64,000 nucleotides of DNA, taken from GCA-002050365 sp964237235 (lineage in GTDB: Bacteria > Acidobacteriota > Blastocatellia > Pyrinomonadales > Pyrinomonadaceae). Below, piece after piece: positions 17,368-26,321 of the stretch (position 1 is its first letter; each line of letters opens with the position of its first letter). The DNA lies in contig CAXSGY010000024.1 of NCBI GenBank assembly GCA_964237235.1, forward strand, positions 14,553 through 78,552. Direction: 5' to 3'. The notes under the pieces are model-generated. The model was given only the letters and a program-made list of their open reading frames with translations. It made no database searches and had not been told where the DNA came from. A program made the translations under genes and the position numbers.

Positions 17368-18561
17368 ATGATTGACTTGCAGAGCGCGAGCCGGCTTAAA
17401 ATTCTCCGTATTTTTATTTGTCTCGGATTAATTGCCGGCATCTTTTTCTCGCTTGAGCTTTGGTTTCCGTTCGAAAGAACTTTTCCCCGCGCGCCGTTTC
17501 TAATCTGTTTACCGGAAGAAATCGTCGTTTCTGTTGAAAGATTGTTGACCAGCAGCCTTGTCATCTCGCTGATGTGGTTAAGCATCGTTCGCCGCCCGCA
17601 GATTTTTTTGATTGCCGCCGTCATAATTTTGTCTCTGCTGATTTTTTTCGATCAGATGCGGCTTCAGCCCTGGGTTTATCAGTATCTGCTTTTCCTGTTC
17701 GTCTTTGCAATATGTCACCGGCACGCGGCAGATGAATCGAATGAAAATCAAACGCTCGTTTTTTTGCAGATATTAACGGCGGGACTTTATATTTGGAGCG
17801 GCATCCAAAAACTCAATTTCACGTTTACTCGGGAAACGTTTTCATTTTTACTCGCGCCGCTCGAAAATCTCTTTCCCTCGATTCATCCGCCTATGGGTTT
17901 TGCGGGACTGGCGGCGGCATCGCTCGAATCACTGCTCGGCTTCGGTCTGCTCTTTCGCAAAACGCGGGATTTGGCGGTCTGGTCGGCAATCGCGCTGCAT
18001 CTCTTCATCCTCGGATTGTTGATTGCCAAAGGTTATAACAGCGTGGTTTGGATTTGGAATGCGACGCTCATCGGCACGGTAATAATCGCGTTCGGGCGGA
18101 GCAAAACTTCCGTCAAACAAATATTTGATTTTCGCCGGAAAAGCGATTGGCGAAAAAAAGTGGCGAAGTTAGTCGTCGTAACGAGCGTTTTGCTGCCGGC
18201 TTTAAGTTTTTGGGGCGGGTGGGATATGTATCTGTCGGGAGCTTTATTTTCGGGCAATACCAAAACGGCGGTCATCAGAATTAACGACGAAGTAATTCAA
18301 AAACTGTCGCCGAAAGCGCGGCAAAATGTGTTTCAAATAAAAAGCGGCGCAGCAGAAATACTGCCGATTTTTGAATGGGCGATGGCGGAACTGAATGTTC
18401 CCGTCTATCCCGAACAAAGAGTTTTCAAGCAGGTAACTCACTCGGTTTGCAGACTCGCCGCCGATAAAAATTCCATCGAACTGATTATCAAAGAACGTCC
18501 GGCAATTTTAGACGGAACTTATCAAGTGACGCGAATTGATTGTGAACAAATCGAAAGATAA
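17368..18561 (+). CDS. Multi-pass membrane protein, HTTM/DoxX-like
   Basis: 397 aa. About eight hydrophobic segments span residues 12-260 (for example IFICLGLIAGIFFSLEL, FLIAAVIILSLLIFF and SAIALHLFILGLLIAKG). The pattern QILTAGLYIWSGIQKLNF recalls HTTM (vitamin-K-dependent carboxylase-like) and DoxX-like families, in which an isolated Lys or His sits in a membrane helix. The C-terminal 110 residues are soluble. Probably co-transcribed with the ankyrin protein. Enzymatic activity cannot be inferred. Confidence 0.7.
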   Translation: MIDLQSASRLKILRIFICLGLIAGIFFSLELWFPFERTFPRAPFLICLPEEIVVSVERLLTSSLVISLMWLSIVRRPQIFLIAAVIILSLLIFFDQMRLQPWVYQYLLFLFVFAICHRHAADESNENQTLVFLQILTAGLYIWSGIQKLNFTFTRETFSFLLAPLENLFPSIHPPMGFAGLAAASLESLLGFGLLFRKTRDLAVWSAIALHLFILGLLIAKGYNSVVWIWNATLIGTVIIAFGRSKTSVKQIFDFRRKSDWRKKVAKLVVVTSVLLPALSFWGGWDMYLSGALFSGNTKTAVIRINDEVIQKLSPKARQNVFQIKSGAAEILPIFEWAMAELNVPVYPEQRVFKQVTHSVCRLAADKNSIELIIKERPAILDGTYQVTRIDCEQIER

Positions 18562-18639
18562 TTTTCAAAATCAGTTGCGTGACGCAAAAATCCTTCGTTT
18601 GAGAATGAATGCCGCGCGCCGTTTTCAGTTTTGATTCGT

Positions 18640-18965
18640 AAAAACCAAATCCATACCGCTTGCCGCCGCTTTTCAAATTGACGGTGCGTCCGGCGCGGAA
18701 AACGTTTTCGTGATTGACGGACAGGAAGTTACAAACTTCCGCGCCGGTCAGTTGAACGCCAACAATAACACGCCTTTTGAACTCGTGCAGGAAGTTCAAA
18801 TTAAATCAACCGGCTTTGAAGCCGAATAGGGCGACGCGACCGGCGGCGTGATTAAAGTCGTCATCGTCGGCGACAATAACGAGTTTCGCGGCAATTTCGG
18901 CACTTCGTTTCGCACGCTGAAATTTCAGGGCGACAATCGCCCGATTCTGAATCGTTTCGGCACGG
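18640..18965 (+). pseudogene. TonB-dependent receptor fragment (Oar-like plug)
   Basis: The plus strand encodes FQIDGASGAENVFVIDGQEV, FELVQEVQIKSTGFEAE, a TAG stop (18827-18829), then GDATGGVIKVV and FRGNFGTSFRTLKFQGD. This is the plug-domain signature of Oar-like TonB-dependent receptors, where the stop replaces the Tyr or Phe expected between EAE and GD. There is no start, signal peptide or barrel, and similarity ends near 18960 where an oppositely oriented gene fragment begins. A clear pseudogene. Confidence 0.8.
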
Positions 18966-19195
18966 GCGCGACGGCGTTTGCAAACAGCGGCTGCAAAATC
19001 AAATTCGGAACCTGCGCGTCGAGCGCGGACGGCTCTATTTTCATCTCGACGACGGGGCGTTCCTGAAATCTTATTTTTTCGATTTCCAGATATGTATTGA
19101 CAAACGCCAGTTTCTGTTCAAGCGTGATGGTCGGTTCTTCGGAATTTTTCAAAGTCAACCGCAAAAAATTGCTCGAAAACGGGCTGATTCCATAC
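18965..19195 (-). pseudogene. LytS/YehU-type sensor histidine kinase fragment
   Basis: On the minus strand, FLRLTLKNSEEPTITLEQKL, FVNTYLEIEKIRFQERP and VPNLILQPLFANAV match the dimerisation/phosphoacceptor-to-N-box part of histidine kinases that pair with LytTR regulators. In those proteins the N-box reads LQPLVENAIKHG. Here Glu is replaced by Ala (FANAV) and the frame breaks near 18965, so the ATP-binding domain is lost. It abuts the TonB receptor fragment head on, indicating a rearrangement junction. Confidence 0.75.
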
Positions 19196-19417
19196 TAATT
19201 AAAGTTATTAAAATCGAGTGTATTGAGGAGTCGGGCGGATGTTTGTCCGATAAACGACAGAGCGAAGTTTATCCGGCAAAGTTTGTTAAAAAGCTGGTTT
19301 TTGTATTGCAACCGACAGAGCCGAAAAAAAAATCAGATAATCTGAGAATGACTTTTCTATAATGAAATTACCGACTGAAAAGTCAACAAGACGGATTCCG
19401 GCAAAATCTATCGCGCG

Positions 19418-19702
19418 TTGGAGAATTTTACGAACAAAGGAAACGAAAATTTTGTGGACAAGCAATCAACCGGCAACACCGGAACCGGAGACGAGACTTT
19501 TAATCTGGTCAGTATTCTTTATCATTCATTGCAGAGCGCGGAAACGATAGACCGATATACGGCGGACGGCGCACAAAACGGCGGCGGTCTGGAGCAGTTT
19601 TTCCAGGAAACCAAAAAGCAGAACAAAATCTGTGCCGACCGCGCGAAACAGCTTTTGGCGCAGCAGCTCGGTCAAAGCCGGAGTGCCGAAGCGGGCGGCT
19701 GA
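19418..19702 (+). CDS. Conserved small helical protein, start uncertain
   Basis: About 94 aa. The core FNLVSILYHSLQSAETIDRYTADG, LEQFFQETKKQNKICADRAKQLLAQQL resembles a widespread small family of ferritin-like helical proteins of unknown function (YHALQGAETYxxY-type). The only starts in frame are TTG at 19418, or coding sequence reaching back to about 19376. An ATG at 19362 is in another frame and would need a one-base shift, so a 5' frameshift is possible. The C-terminus is complete. Confidence 0.55.
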   Translation: MENFTNKGNENFVDKQSTGNTGTGDETFNLVSILYHSLQSAETIDRYTADGAQNGGGLEQFFQETKKQNKICADRAKQLLAQQLGQSRSAEAGG

Positions 19703-19807
19703 TTTTATTACCAATTGCCGCGGCGATTTTCTTTTTTTCTTCTGCATTGCCGTCCGTGAAAATATTTGTTTGCGCGGACGGCAATCAGCTTTTATCAATG
19801 TGTTTTA

Positions 19808-21064
19808 ATGGGAAACGAATTTAGAATGCCGATTGACGGTGACCGGCGAAAATTTATTTTCTGCACCGGCATCGAAAACAGCTATCCGACGATCATCGGG
19901 CGCGACGGCCAACCGAAGCGCGTTGACGAGATGGAGCTGTGCGGTCATTACGAACATTGGCGCGAAGATTTTCGGCTCGTCCGCGAGTTGGGTTTGAATT
20001 ACCTGCGCTACGGTTCGCCGTATTACAAAACGCACGTCGCGCCCGGCAAATACGATTGGGCTTTCACGGACGAAACTTTTAACGAATTGAAAAGACTCGA
20101 CATCGCGCCGATCACCGATCTTTGTCATTTCGGCGTTCCAGATTGGATGGGCGATTTTCAGAATCCCGATTTTGCGGATTATTTCGCCGAATACGCCGCC
20201 GCCTTCGCCAGCCGCCATCCTTGGGTGCGGCTTTACACGCCGATCAACGAGATTTTTATCACCGCGCTTTTTTCGGCGCAATACGGCTGGTGGAACGAGC
20301 GTCTCGAAAGCGATTCGGCGTTTGTCAATGCCTTAAAAAATCTCGCCCGCGCCAATATGCTGGCGAAGGAAGCGATTCTGAAAATCCAGCCCGACGCGAT
20401 TTTTATCCAGAGCGAGACGACCGAATATTTTCACGCGCTCGACCCAGAAGCGCGCGAGCTTGCCGATTTTTATAATCAAAAACGCTTTCTGTCGCTCGAT
20501 TTGTGTTACGGCTTCGATATGCGCGCGTGTATGTATCTGTATTTGACCGATAATGGAATGCGGCGCGAAGAATACGAATGGCTGATGCGGCACGGGCGCA
20601 AAATCAAACCGCACTGCGTAATGGGCAACGATTATTACTACACGAACGAACATTACGTTTCGGCTGATGGCAGCATCACCGATTCGGGCGAGATTTTCGG
20701 CTATTACGTCATCACGAAACAGTATTACGACCGCTATCACCTGCCCGTAATGCACACGGAAACGAATCTGCGCGACGCTGAAAAAGCTCCGACGTGGCTC
20801 AGAAAACAATGGGAAAATATGATTCGCCTACGCGAAGACGGTGTGCCGATAATCGGTTTTACGTGGTATTCCCTGACCGACCAGATTGATTGGGACACGG
20901 CTTTGCGCGAGGATAACGGCAACGTCAATCCGCTCGGTCTCTACGATTTGAATCGCCAAATTCGTCCGGTCGGTAAGGCTTACAAAAAGCTCATCGAACA
21001 ATGGCGCGACCTTCTGCCGCTCGAAAGCCGCAGTCTCGATATGAATCAGGCTTTTACAGATTGA
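19808..21064 (+). CDS. Glycoside hydrolase family 1-like protein
   Basis: 418 aa from ATG 19808. The TIM-barrel GH1 (beta-glucosidase-like) plan is visible: FCTGIENSYPTI at the first strand, DFRLVRELGLNYLRYGSPY, and the acid/base region TPINEIF with Glu148, where the family consensus is TxNEP so Pro is replaced by Ile. The nucleophile region is VMHTETN with Glu318 in place of the usual ITENG. The final strand is FTWYSLTDQIDW, matching the family's WSLxDNFEW. It lacks a signal peptide. In related genomes such proteins occur beside sugar-nucleotide enzymes; substrate unknown. A longer upstream ORF start (19766) is less likely. Confidence 0.8.
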   Translation: MGNEFRMPIDGDRRKFIFCTGIENSYPTIIGRDGQPKRVDEMELCGHYEHWREDFRLVRELGLNYLRYGSPYYKTHVAPGKYDWAFTDETFNELKRLDIAPITDLCHFGVPDWMGDFQNPDFADYFAEYAAAFASRHPWVRLYTPINEIFITALFSAQYGWWNERLESDSAFVNALKNLARANMLAKEAILKIQPDAIFIQSETTEYFHALDPEARELADFYNQKRFLSLDLCYGFDMRACMYLYLTDNGMRREEYEWLMRHGRKIKPHCVMGNDYYYTNEHYVSADGSITDSGEIFGYYVITKQYYDRYHLPVMHTETNLRDAEKAPTWLRKQWENMIRLREDGVPIIGFTWYSLTDQIDWDTALREDNGNVNPLGLYDLNRQIRPVGKAYKKLIEQWRDLLPLESRSLDMNQAFTD

Positions 21065-21329
21065 AGTTGAGATATAAAAGCGTTAAATTTTCCGCTATTT
21101 TAACGCGGCTCTGCCTGCAAGTTTTGCACCGAAAAAATCGCGCGACGCGAATCACGTCCGTGTCTTCGTCGGAGCGCACTTCGGCAAACTGCGCCCCCGA
21201 ATGAGTGAAACGAGTATTTGTCCTTGTTAAGAATCAAGTTTTCCATTCGGCTTAACCGGGGATGTCCGGCGCGTCGCGCGAAGGATTTCGCCATTTCAAT
21301 TTGATTCCCGAATCTTTTTTTGGCTTCGA
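21065..21329. other. Gap after GH1 gene
   Basis: No complete gene. A short minus-strand stretch near 21100-21190 reads AQFAEVRSDEDTDVIRVARF and could be debris of an unidentified gene. Confidence 0.3.
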
Positions 21330-21690
21330 CTACGATGCGCCGATAATTTGACGGGCGACCTCGATCAAATTTCGACCTTCGAAGCGCGGCGGTTCAGCGG
21401 CAGGATTCAACGCTTTTAGCGGTCTGCGGATGAACGCCGTTTCGCAGTTCGCCGCTGCCGCGCCCGCGATGTCCCAGGTGTGCGCGGCGACCGTTAAAAT
21501 ATCGTTCGTCGTCACGGCGCATTTTTTCGCCGCATATTCGTAAGCGATGGCGGCGGGTTTCAGTTCGCCCGCGTCTTCGGCTGACAGGACCGCTTCAAAA
21601 TAATCGGCGAGCATCGCAAATTCGATTTGCGCTCCGGCGGTCGAAGCCGAGCCGTTGGTTAGAGCCGCCAGCCGAAACGGCTATTTTAGT
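21330..21690 (-). pseudogene. 5'-truncated haloacid dehalogenase (HAD type II)
   Basis: The remaining C-terminal 120 or so codons show HAD motif II (LAALTNGSAST), motif III Lys (SAEDAGELKPAAIAYEYAAK) and motif IV region (TVAAHTWDIAGAAAANCETAF), then RPLKALNPAAEPPRFEGRNLIEVA, typical of L-2-haloacid dehalogenases. Motif I with the nucleophilic Asp is absent because homology starts at about 21690, directly after an in-frame TAG. The break lies about 100 bp from the repeat array that precedes IS481 debris. Non-functional. Confidence 0.8.
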
Positions 21691-21794
21691 GTTGTTGTTA
21701 TCTAAATACTGTCTAATTATTGTTTAAAACCATCGAAAGCTTGTGGAAATCATCTTAAACCCCAATGTTTATAAGCAATTAACTACTACTCGAT

Positions 21795-21992
21795 TTCCCT
21801 TGAACTACGGTGTTTCTTCCCTTGAACTACGGTGATCGCTTCCCTATCGACTGTGGTCGGATTTCCCTTGAACTAAGGTCGAATTTCGCCCGTCGAAAGT
21901 TCATATATCTCTTCAAAAGCAGTCTTTATTTCCCTCAAACTACGGTGTTTACTTCCCTTCAACTACGGCAACGGCTTCCCTTGAACTGCGGT
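21795..21992. repeat. 22-23-nt periodic array of a 17-bp motif
   Basis: Consensus TTCCCTTGAACTACGGT. Clear copies begin at 21795, 21817, 21840, 21863, 21930, 21953 and 21976. Two strongly degenerate copies at about 21885 and 21908 keep the phase, so nine units recur every 22-23 bp. The 5-6 nt between copies vary. Because units are not multiples of three, this is not a protein repeat. It ends about 45 bp before the left end of an IS481-type element. Confidence 0.85.
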
Positions 21993-22036
21993 TAAATTTT
22001 CTTAAACTTTTACTTTATATTTTTGATGGCAAACTA

Positions 22037-23050
22037 CTAGGTGTGTAGTCTCAAAGTGTCGTGGTGTAAAATGCAATACACAAATCATCAAGCAAACACT
22101 ATGGGACAATTTCTACACGGTTGCGCCGCAACGACAGCGGCATTGCGTCAAACAATACAAAATAGTCAAGAAAGCCTGAGCGCATCGGCTGACCGTTTTC
22201 TTATCAATGTCAAAACCGTTGCCAAATGGCGCAAGCGAACGAGCGTTAAAGATTCGCCGATGGGTCCGCGTCATCGGCATTCAACTGTTTTGACTGCCGA
22301 GCAGGAAGCGATGATCGGCACCTTTCGCCGCCAAACGCTGTTACCGCTCGACGATTGTTTGTATGCTTTGCAACCGAGTATTCCAAATCTGACTCGCTCA
22401 TCTCTGCATCGTTGTTTGCAACGACACGGCATCAGCCGTTTGCCCGATGTCGGCGACAAGCCGGTCAAGAAAAAGTTCAAGCAATATCCGATCGGCTATT
22501 TTCACATTGATATTGCCGAAGTGAATACTGAAGAAGGACGACTGTACTTGTTCGTCGCTATTGATCGCACCTCAAAATTCGCTTATGCCGAACTGCATCC
22601 GAATCAAACTCGTGACACGGCTTGCCGCTTTTTACGGCAGTTGATCGAAATCGTGCCTTATCATATTCACACGATTTTGACCGACAACGGCATTCAGTTT
22701 ACTAATCGCCAAAAAGACAAGTGGGCGTTTATGCACTTGTTCGACCGCATCTGTTATCAACACGGAATCGAGCATCGTCTGACGAAAGTCAATCATCCGT
22801 GGACGCGCCGGGCAAGTTGAGCGAATGAATCGAACAGTCAAAGAGGCGACTGTCAAGCGTTATTACTATGAAACGCATCAACAACTAAAAAATCACCTTT
22901 GACTCTTTCTGGCGGCTTACAACTTTGCCCGGCGACTCAAAACGCTCAAAGGGTCTAACAGCTTACGAATATATCGTCAAATGCTGGCAAAATGACAAAG
23001 AACGATTTAAGATTTATCCATACCACGACACTTTTGGACTAAACACCTAG
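22037..23050 (+). mobile_element. IS481-family insertion sequence, defective
   Basis: About 1,014 bp. Terminal inverted repeats are clear: left ctaggtgtgtagtctcaaag... (22037-22065) and right, on the reverse strand, ctaggtgtttagtccaaaag... (23050-23021), both continuing into TGTCGTGGT. CTAG at both ends may be the (palindromic) target duplication. The transposase inside is broken in three places, so the copy cannot move by itself. Confidence 0.85.
22071..23050 (+). pseudogene. IS481-type DDE transposase, two frameshifts and one stop
   Basis: Starts MQYTNHQANTMGQFLHG. It has an HTH part (SADRFLINVKTVAKWRKR) and an rve core with first Asp in YFHIDIAEV and second Asp in ILTDNGIQFT. After HPWT a +1 shift at about 22812 moves the catalytic Glu region (GQVERMNRTVKEATVKRYYYET) into another frame. 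A TGA interrupts NHL/LFLAAYNFARRLK, and a further shift at about 22960 precedes LTAYEYIVKCWQNDKERF. The reading frame ends at 23050 inside the right repeat. Inactive. Confidence 0.85.
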
Positions 23051-23090
23051 CAGACTATTGAGTAAATAAGAAAAACAAATGATTTTGCAC

Positions 23091-23501
23091 CTATGCTTTG
23101 ATTCCGACTCCGAAACTTGGAAACGCTTCGGGACTCATCGGTGTCATTGGGTCTTTCGAGCGAATTCCCATATCTGGTTTATTGACCGAGAGGTTTGCGC
23201 CGAAAGTGTATCCCTCGATGACTGTGCCAATCGGCGGATTAAGTTTCACGTTACGCAGTCTGATCATTCTCTGAACCGTGAATCTGACTTTATGAAAAAG
23301 AGGATTTTGCTCGGACGCGCCGAGCCAGATGACTTCATCGCCGGGAAGAGCCACCGCGAGAGTCTGCGCTGTCGGCAAAGCCGTATTATTAATATGTGCG
23401 TCTCTGACCTTGAAATATAATTTTCCGCCGCGCTGAACCTTTTTCTCAGCCGCGACCGCCGCCTGATGCGCTTCGTGAACGGCTTTTTTTCCTGTATCCA
23501 T
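23091..23501 (-). CDS. Hypothetical protein, possible SH3-like beta domain
   Basis: 136 aa from ATG 23501, chosen for its strong ribosome site (AAAGGAG, about 8 nt upstream). The N-terminus is a charged helix (TGKKAVHEAHQAAVAAEKKV). The stretch KLYFKVRDAHIN, AVALPGDEVIWLGAS and LFHKVRFTVQ recalls bacterial SH3-type small barrels (VRxxP... Gd.V.vlg), but similarity is weak. The C-terminus is Pro/Met-rich. No signal peptide. Stands alone. Confidence 0.6.
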   Translation of the reverse strand: MDTGKKAVHEAHQAAVAAEKKVQRGGKLYFKVRDAHINNTALPTAQTLAVALPGDEVIWLGASEQNPLFHKVRFTVQRMIRLRNVKLNPPIGTVIEGYTFGANLSVNKPDMGIRSKDPMTPMSPEAFPSFGVGIKA

Positions 23502-23690
23502 AACAATTCTCCTTTCGTTTTTATAAAATTTATGATTGCTCGAAAGCGACAAAAATTTATCGCTTCACTCATAAAGCGAAAAAATTAAGCGGATTGGTAT
23601 CAATTTATTCTTGACGAACCGAGAAGAAGTGACGGAATTAATCAAACAAACGGGTAGAAATTAAACACAAAGGCGAAAATAGACGAGAAC

Positions 23691-23727
23691 GTGAATAGGA
23701 TTTTCATTGGAATAAAATAGCAGAATA
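23691..23727 (-). repeat. Leader/start repeat, copy D (decayed paralogue start)
   Basis: On the minus strand the sequence reads ctgctattttattccaatgaaaatcc, the same as the 5' end of the upstream TPR gene, followed by codons MKILFTFSSIFAFVF, which resembles the TPR protein's MKILLTFALIFVFG signal peptide, then TGA. It is the beginning of a second, lost TPR paralogue lying directly behind the first. Confidence 0.6.
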
Positions 23728-23730
23728 ATT

Positions 23731-24674
23731 TTAATTTTTCAGCTTGCTGTCTTTACTCATTTCCGTATTTATTGTTTTTATTTCAGATTTCAATCTAGAG
23801 TCAATCTTCCGCGCTTTGGCGAAATCGGTGTCGGCTTCCGAATCTTTTTTTTCAAGTCGGCGGAAGATGCCGCGAATAAGATACGCTCTCGCGCTTTCGG
23901 GATTTTTATCAATGTATATACTCAATTCTTTAAATGGCGAGCTGAATTGCCGCGAGACACATCGGAAATTGATTCCGGCTTGAGCGACGCGCCGTTTTTT
24001 ATATCGGCGACGGCACCGGCAAAATCGCCGATCAATCCGCGAATGATGCCGCGACTGACGTATATGTCGGCATTTTTGGGTTGCAGTCTAACGGCTTCGT
24101 CATAATCAGTCAATGCGCCTTTGAAATCGTTTTTTTGAGAAGGCAGGTAACCGCGTCCCGAATAAGCGGCGGAAAATTTAGGGTCAATCTCGATGGATTT
24201 GTCGTAATCGGCTAAAGCCCCGTCCGCTTCGCCTTTCAGCAATTTCGCAACGCCTCGCGCAATATAAATTTCTGCGGGTTTCGGATTGATTGAAACGGCT
24301 ATATCTAAATCTCGGATAGATGCATCGAATTCACCTTTTCGGATCAGCAATTAACTTCGGTTCGTGTAAACGATTTCGATGCGTGGATTTTGAGGGTCTA
24401 GCTCAATTATTTTATCGTAATCAACTAACGACTCCGTAAAAACACCTTTTTTGTTTTTGATTGCCGCCCGAAGAAAATATGCGTCCACATTTTTAGGATC
24501 GAGAGCGATGGCTTTATTGATTTGTTGTAAAGCAGTATCAAGTTCCCCTTTTTGGTAAAAGGACATACCACTTACCACATAGTTCTGAGAACGGGTCGGA
24601 GTCTGCGCCAGTAAAACAGTAGAGAACAGAATTCCAAACACAAAAATAAGCGCGAAGGTAAGTAAGATTTTCAT
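23731..24674 (-). pseudogene. Secreted TPR protein, one nonsense and one frameshift
   Basis: A signal peptide (MKILLTFALIFVFG..., ending LLAQ) starts at 24674. TPR units follow: YQKGELDTALQQINKAIALD, YDKIIELDPQNPRIEI, then a TAA (24351-24353) in frame before LLIRKGEFDASIRDLDIAVS. The frame continues through YDKSIEIDPKFSAAYSGRGY and YDEAVRLQPKNADIY, then shifts near 23935 into ELSIYIDKNPESARAYLIRG and TDFAKARKID, ending at 23731. Together this is one protein of about 314 codons. Either a decayed gene or carrying two sequencing errors. Confidence 0.75.
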
Positions 24675-24735
24675 AGGAGTAAGATAATAGAAAGTAGGGA
24701 TAAGGTGAAAGTTGTTTCGCCCTCACGTCCATTGA
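24665..24735 (-). repeat. Leader/start repeat, copy A (at the TPR gene)
   Basis: Minus-strand sequence caccttatccctactttctattatcttactcct immediately precedes ATG AAA ATC of the TPR gene. It is similar to copies B (26206-26285) and C (55789-55880). Here it works as the actual 5' leader. Confidence 0.6.
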
Positions 24736-25244
24736 TTTGTTTTGCGTCGCCCGGCGCATTTACTCTCTTGGAAGTTTGTCAAGAATTTGGTGTTGTCTTC
24801 GGTAACGCTGAAAGGCGTGACAAATTCTTGCGTGTTAGCCGGTGGAAGTTCGTAGTTTTGTTTTGCTCCTTCAGCAGTCAATTCCGGCTGCGTATTCTTG
24901 TTTTGATTTTGCGCTTCCTTGAAACGTTTCTTGAGTTGCAGCCCGGCGTAAATGTTTAAGGTTTGCCAAACCCCAATGCAAATACAAAAAGATGCTATTA
25001 CCAGATAAACTATCGCCGGTATGTTTTCTCTTACGATGAAAATCGCATAAAGAGCGATTGCCGAAATAAATGCGGCAATCACGCTAAGGACATTCAAAGA
25101 AAGTGTAATCGTAGCAGTATCCTGCGGCGTATAGCCGCCGAAAGGTAATTGATTCTTTCGATTGGAATCTACCAGCCAGTTGCCGCAATTTCGGCAATGA
25201 CTGTTCGGTATTTGTTCGGCTTTTCCGCAATCCGGGCAAAACAT
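24723..25244 (-). CDS. Zinc-ribbon membrane protein
   Basis: 173 aa. An N-terminal zinc ribbon (CPDCGKAEQIPNSHCRNC, residues 3-20) is followed by two membrane helices (about 46-70 and 76-98: LNVLSVIAAFISAIALYAIF and AIVYLVIASFCICIGVW), then a Gln/Asn-rich coil and a C-terminal tail. Such proteins are common in Blastocatellia with unknown function. The last 25 or so residues overlap the leader repeat of the downstream TPR gene, so the C-terminus may be altered by a frameshift (a natural end near FVTPFSVTED is plausible). Confidence 0.65.
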   Translation of the reverse strand: MFCPDCGKAEQIPNSHCRNCGNWLVDSNRKNQLPFGGYTPQDTATITLSLNVLSVIAAFISAIALYAIFIVRENIPAIVYLVIASFCICIGVWQTLNIYAGLQLKKRFKEAQNQNKNTQPELTAEGAKQNYELPPANTQEFVTPFSVTEDNTKFLTNFQESKCAGRRKTNQWT

Positions 25245-25351
25245 AATTAAGAAAAAGATACATCAAACGTTTCAAATCGGCTAATCGCATCGCCAGTTAT
25301 TTGAGAAGCATAACTTTGTATTCTGACGAGCTAGAACTTTCTTCTACCAAA

Positions 25352-25495
25352 TCACTTCTCATCTTTCTTCGGTCTGCCCATTTGAAGGCTTCTTAAAATC
25401 TTTCAAATCGGTTTCAGGAATAAGCCAAATACTTCCTGCGATATTTTCTCCGCCTTCCTCAAAAAACTCTGCTGTTTTTACTTTTACTCTTTAAC
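25352..25495 (-). pseudogene. Helix-turn-helix (excisionase-like) protein remnant
   Basis: The minus strand encodes EGGENIAGSIWLIPETDLKDF, a pattern typical of the end of small excisionase-type HTH proteins (GxxWLIPExDL). A one-base shift then gives the usual tail MGRPKKDEK ending at 25352. The N-terminal HTH helices are absent upstream because the frame meets TAA near 25493. A fragment only. Confidence 0.5.
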
Positions 25496-25509
25496 TTAAC
25501 GGTTTTAAT

Positions 25510-26187
25510 TTAGGTCGAAGTTTTTCGCGTCGGATAGAGAATCAAACCGCTTTCCCGCACTAAAAATCTTTGCATTTGATTCTTTAGTTCAACGGTTAAC
25601 TTCAATTGCGATTGATAATCCGGTTCGTCCTTAAAAGTCGTGATGGCAACTAAAAGATTCGCATCTTGAATAACCGGCAGTCTTGGAAAATCGTTTTCGG
25701 TCATCTCGCTAACCCACAGACTTGGCTTGTTTTTGAGAAAAGGAGTGTAGTTCGTTTGAAAGAAAGCGGCTAATCTATCAATCTCATTGTCATTGGCGAA
25801 ATAAAAATCAATCACGGTAACTCCCGTTTGCTTCGCTAAATCGTCACTACTGAAATTCGCTCCATCTAACGGTTTCAAAAGATAAACATTATCCGAATCG
25901 AGCATCATTTCGTTTGCGCCCGCTCCGTATTTTCTCCATATTTCTCCTTGTTCGTAAAATCCGCGTAAGAAAGCGAGTCTTGACGACATATCTGAAAAAC
26001 CGCGCATCCAGAAAAACTTGTCGTCTTAGCCTTTGATTCTGAATTGCCCCAAGACATATCCGCCAGTTGTATTTTGCGAATCAATAAAGTGATTTTCAAA
26101 ATAATCAACAAATCTTTCCTGCGTCTTCGGTTTGAGCAAATAATTTCGCAGTTCAAGCACTTTTAGATTGTGATTGTTTTTCATCAT
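25510..26187 (-). pseudogene. NIPSNAP-family protein with in-frame TAA
   Basis: Begins MMKNNHNLKVLELRNYLLKP at 26187 and continues through ERFVDYFENHFID and GGYVLGQFRIKG, then TAA (26026-26028). The same frame resumes as DDKFFWMRGFSDMSSRLAFL, RGFYEQGEIWRKYGAGANEM and MLDSDNVYLLKP, a classic NIPSNAP-like stress-responsive dimeric alpha/beta-barrel. Homology is continuous across the stop, where Gln or Glu would be expected. The total would be 225 codons. The second half alone starts at ATG 26007 without a ribosome site. Confidence 0.8.
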
Positions 26188-26205
26188 TTTAAGCAAAAAT
26201 AACCA

Positions 26206-26285
26206 ATATTTTCATTCGCACAGGATAGCAGAAAGAGAGGATAAGGTGAAAGTTACTTGTCGCTGGCTTGCGCTCGCCTTCATTG
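26206..26285 (-). repeat. Leader/start repeat, copy B
   Basis: Minus strand: ...gccagcgacaagtaactttc, accttatcctctctttctgc, tatcctgtgcgaATGAAAAT, then a short frame MKILVIFA and stop. It lies just upstream of the NIPSNAP gene. The part from the Ser/Cys-rich leader to the ATG is nearly the same as copy C at 55.8 kb. Confidence 0.65.
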
Positions 26286-26321
26286 CTGCTTTTGGTTCCT
26301 GCCGTCACTGAAAAGACATTT

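Noticed and set aside
21795..21992. CRISPR array
   Set aside because: The spaces between repeats are only 5-6 nt, the repeats are degenerate, and no cas genes are present.
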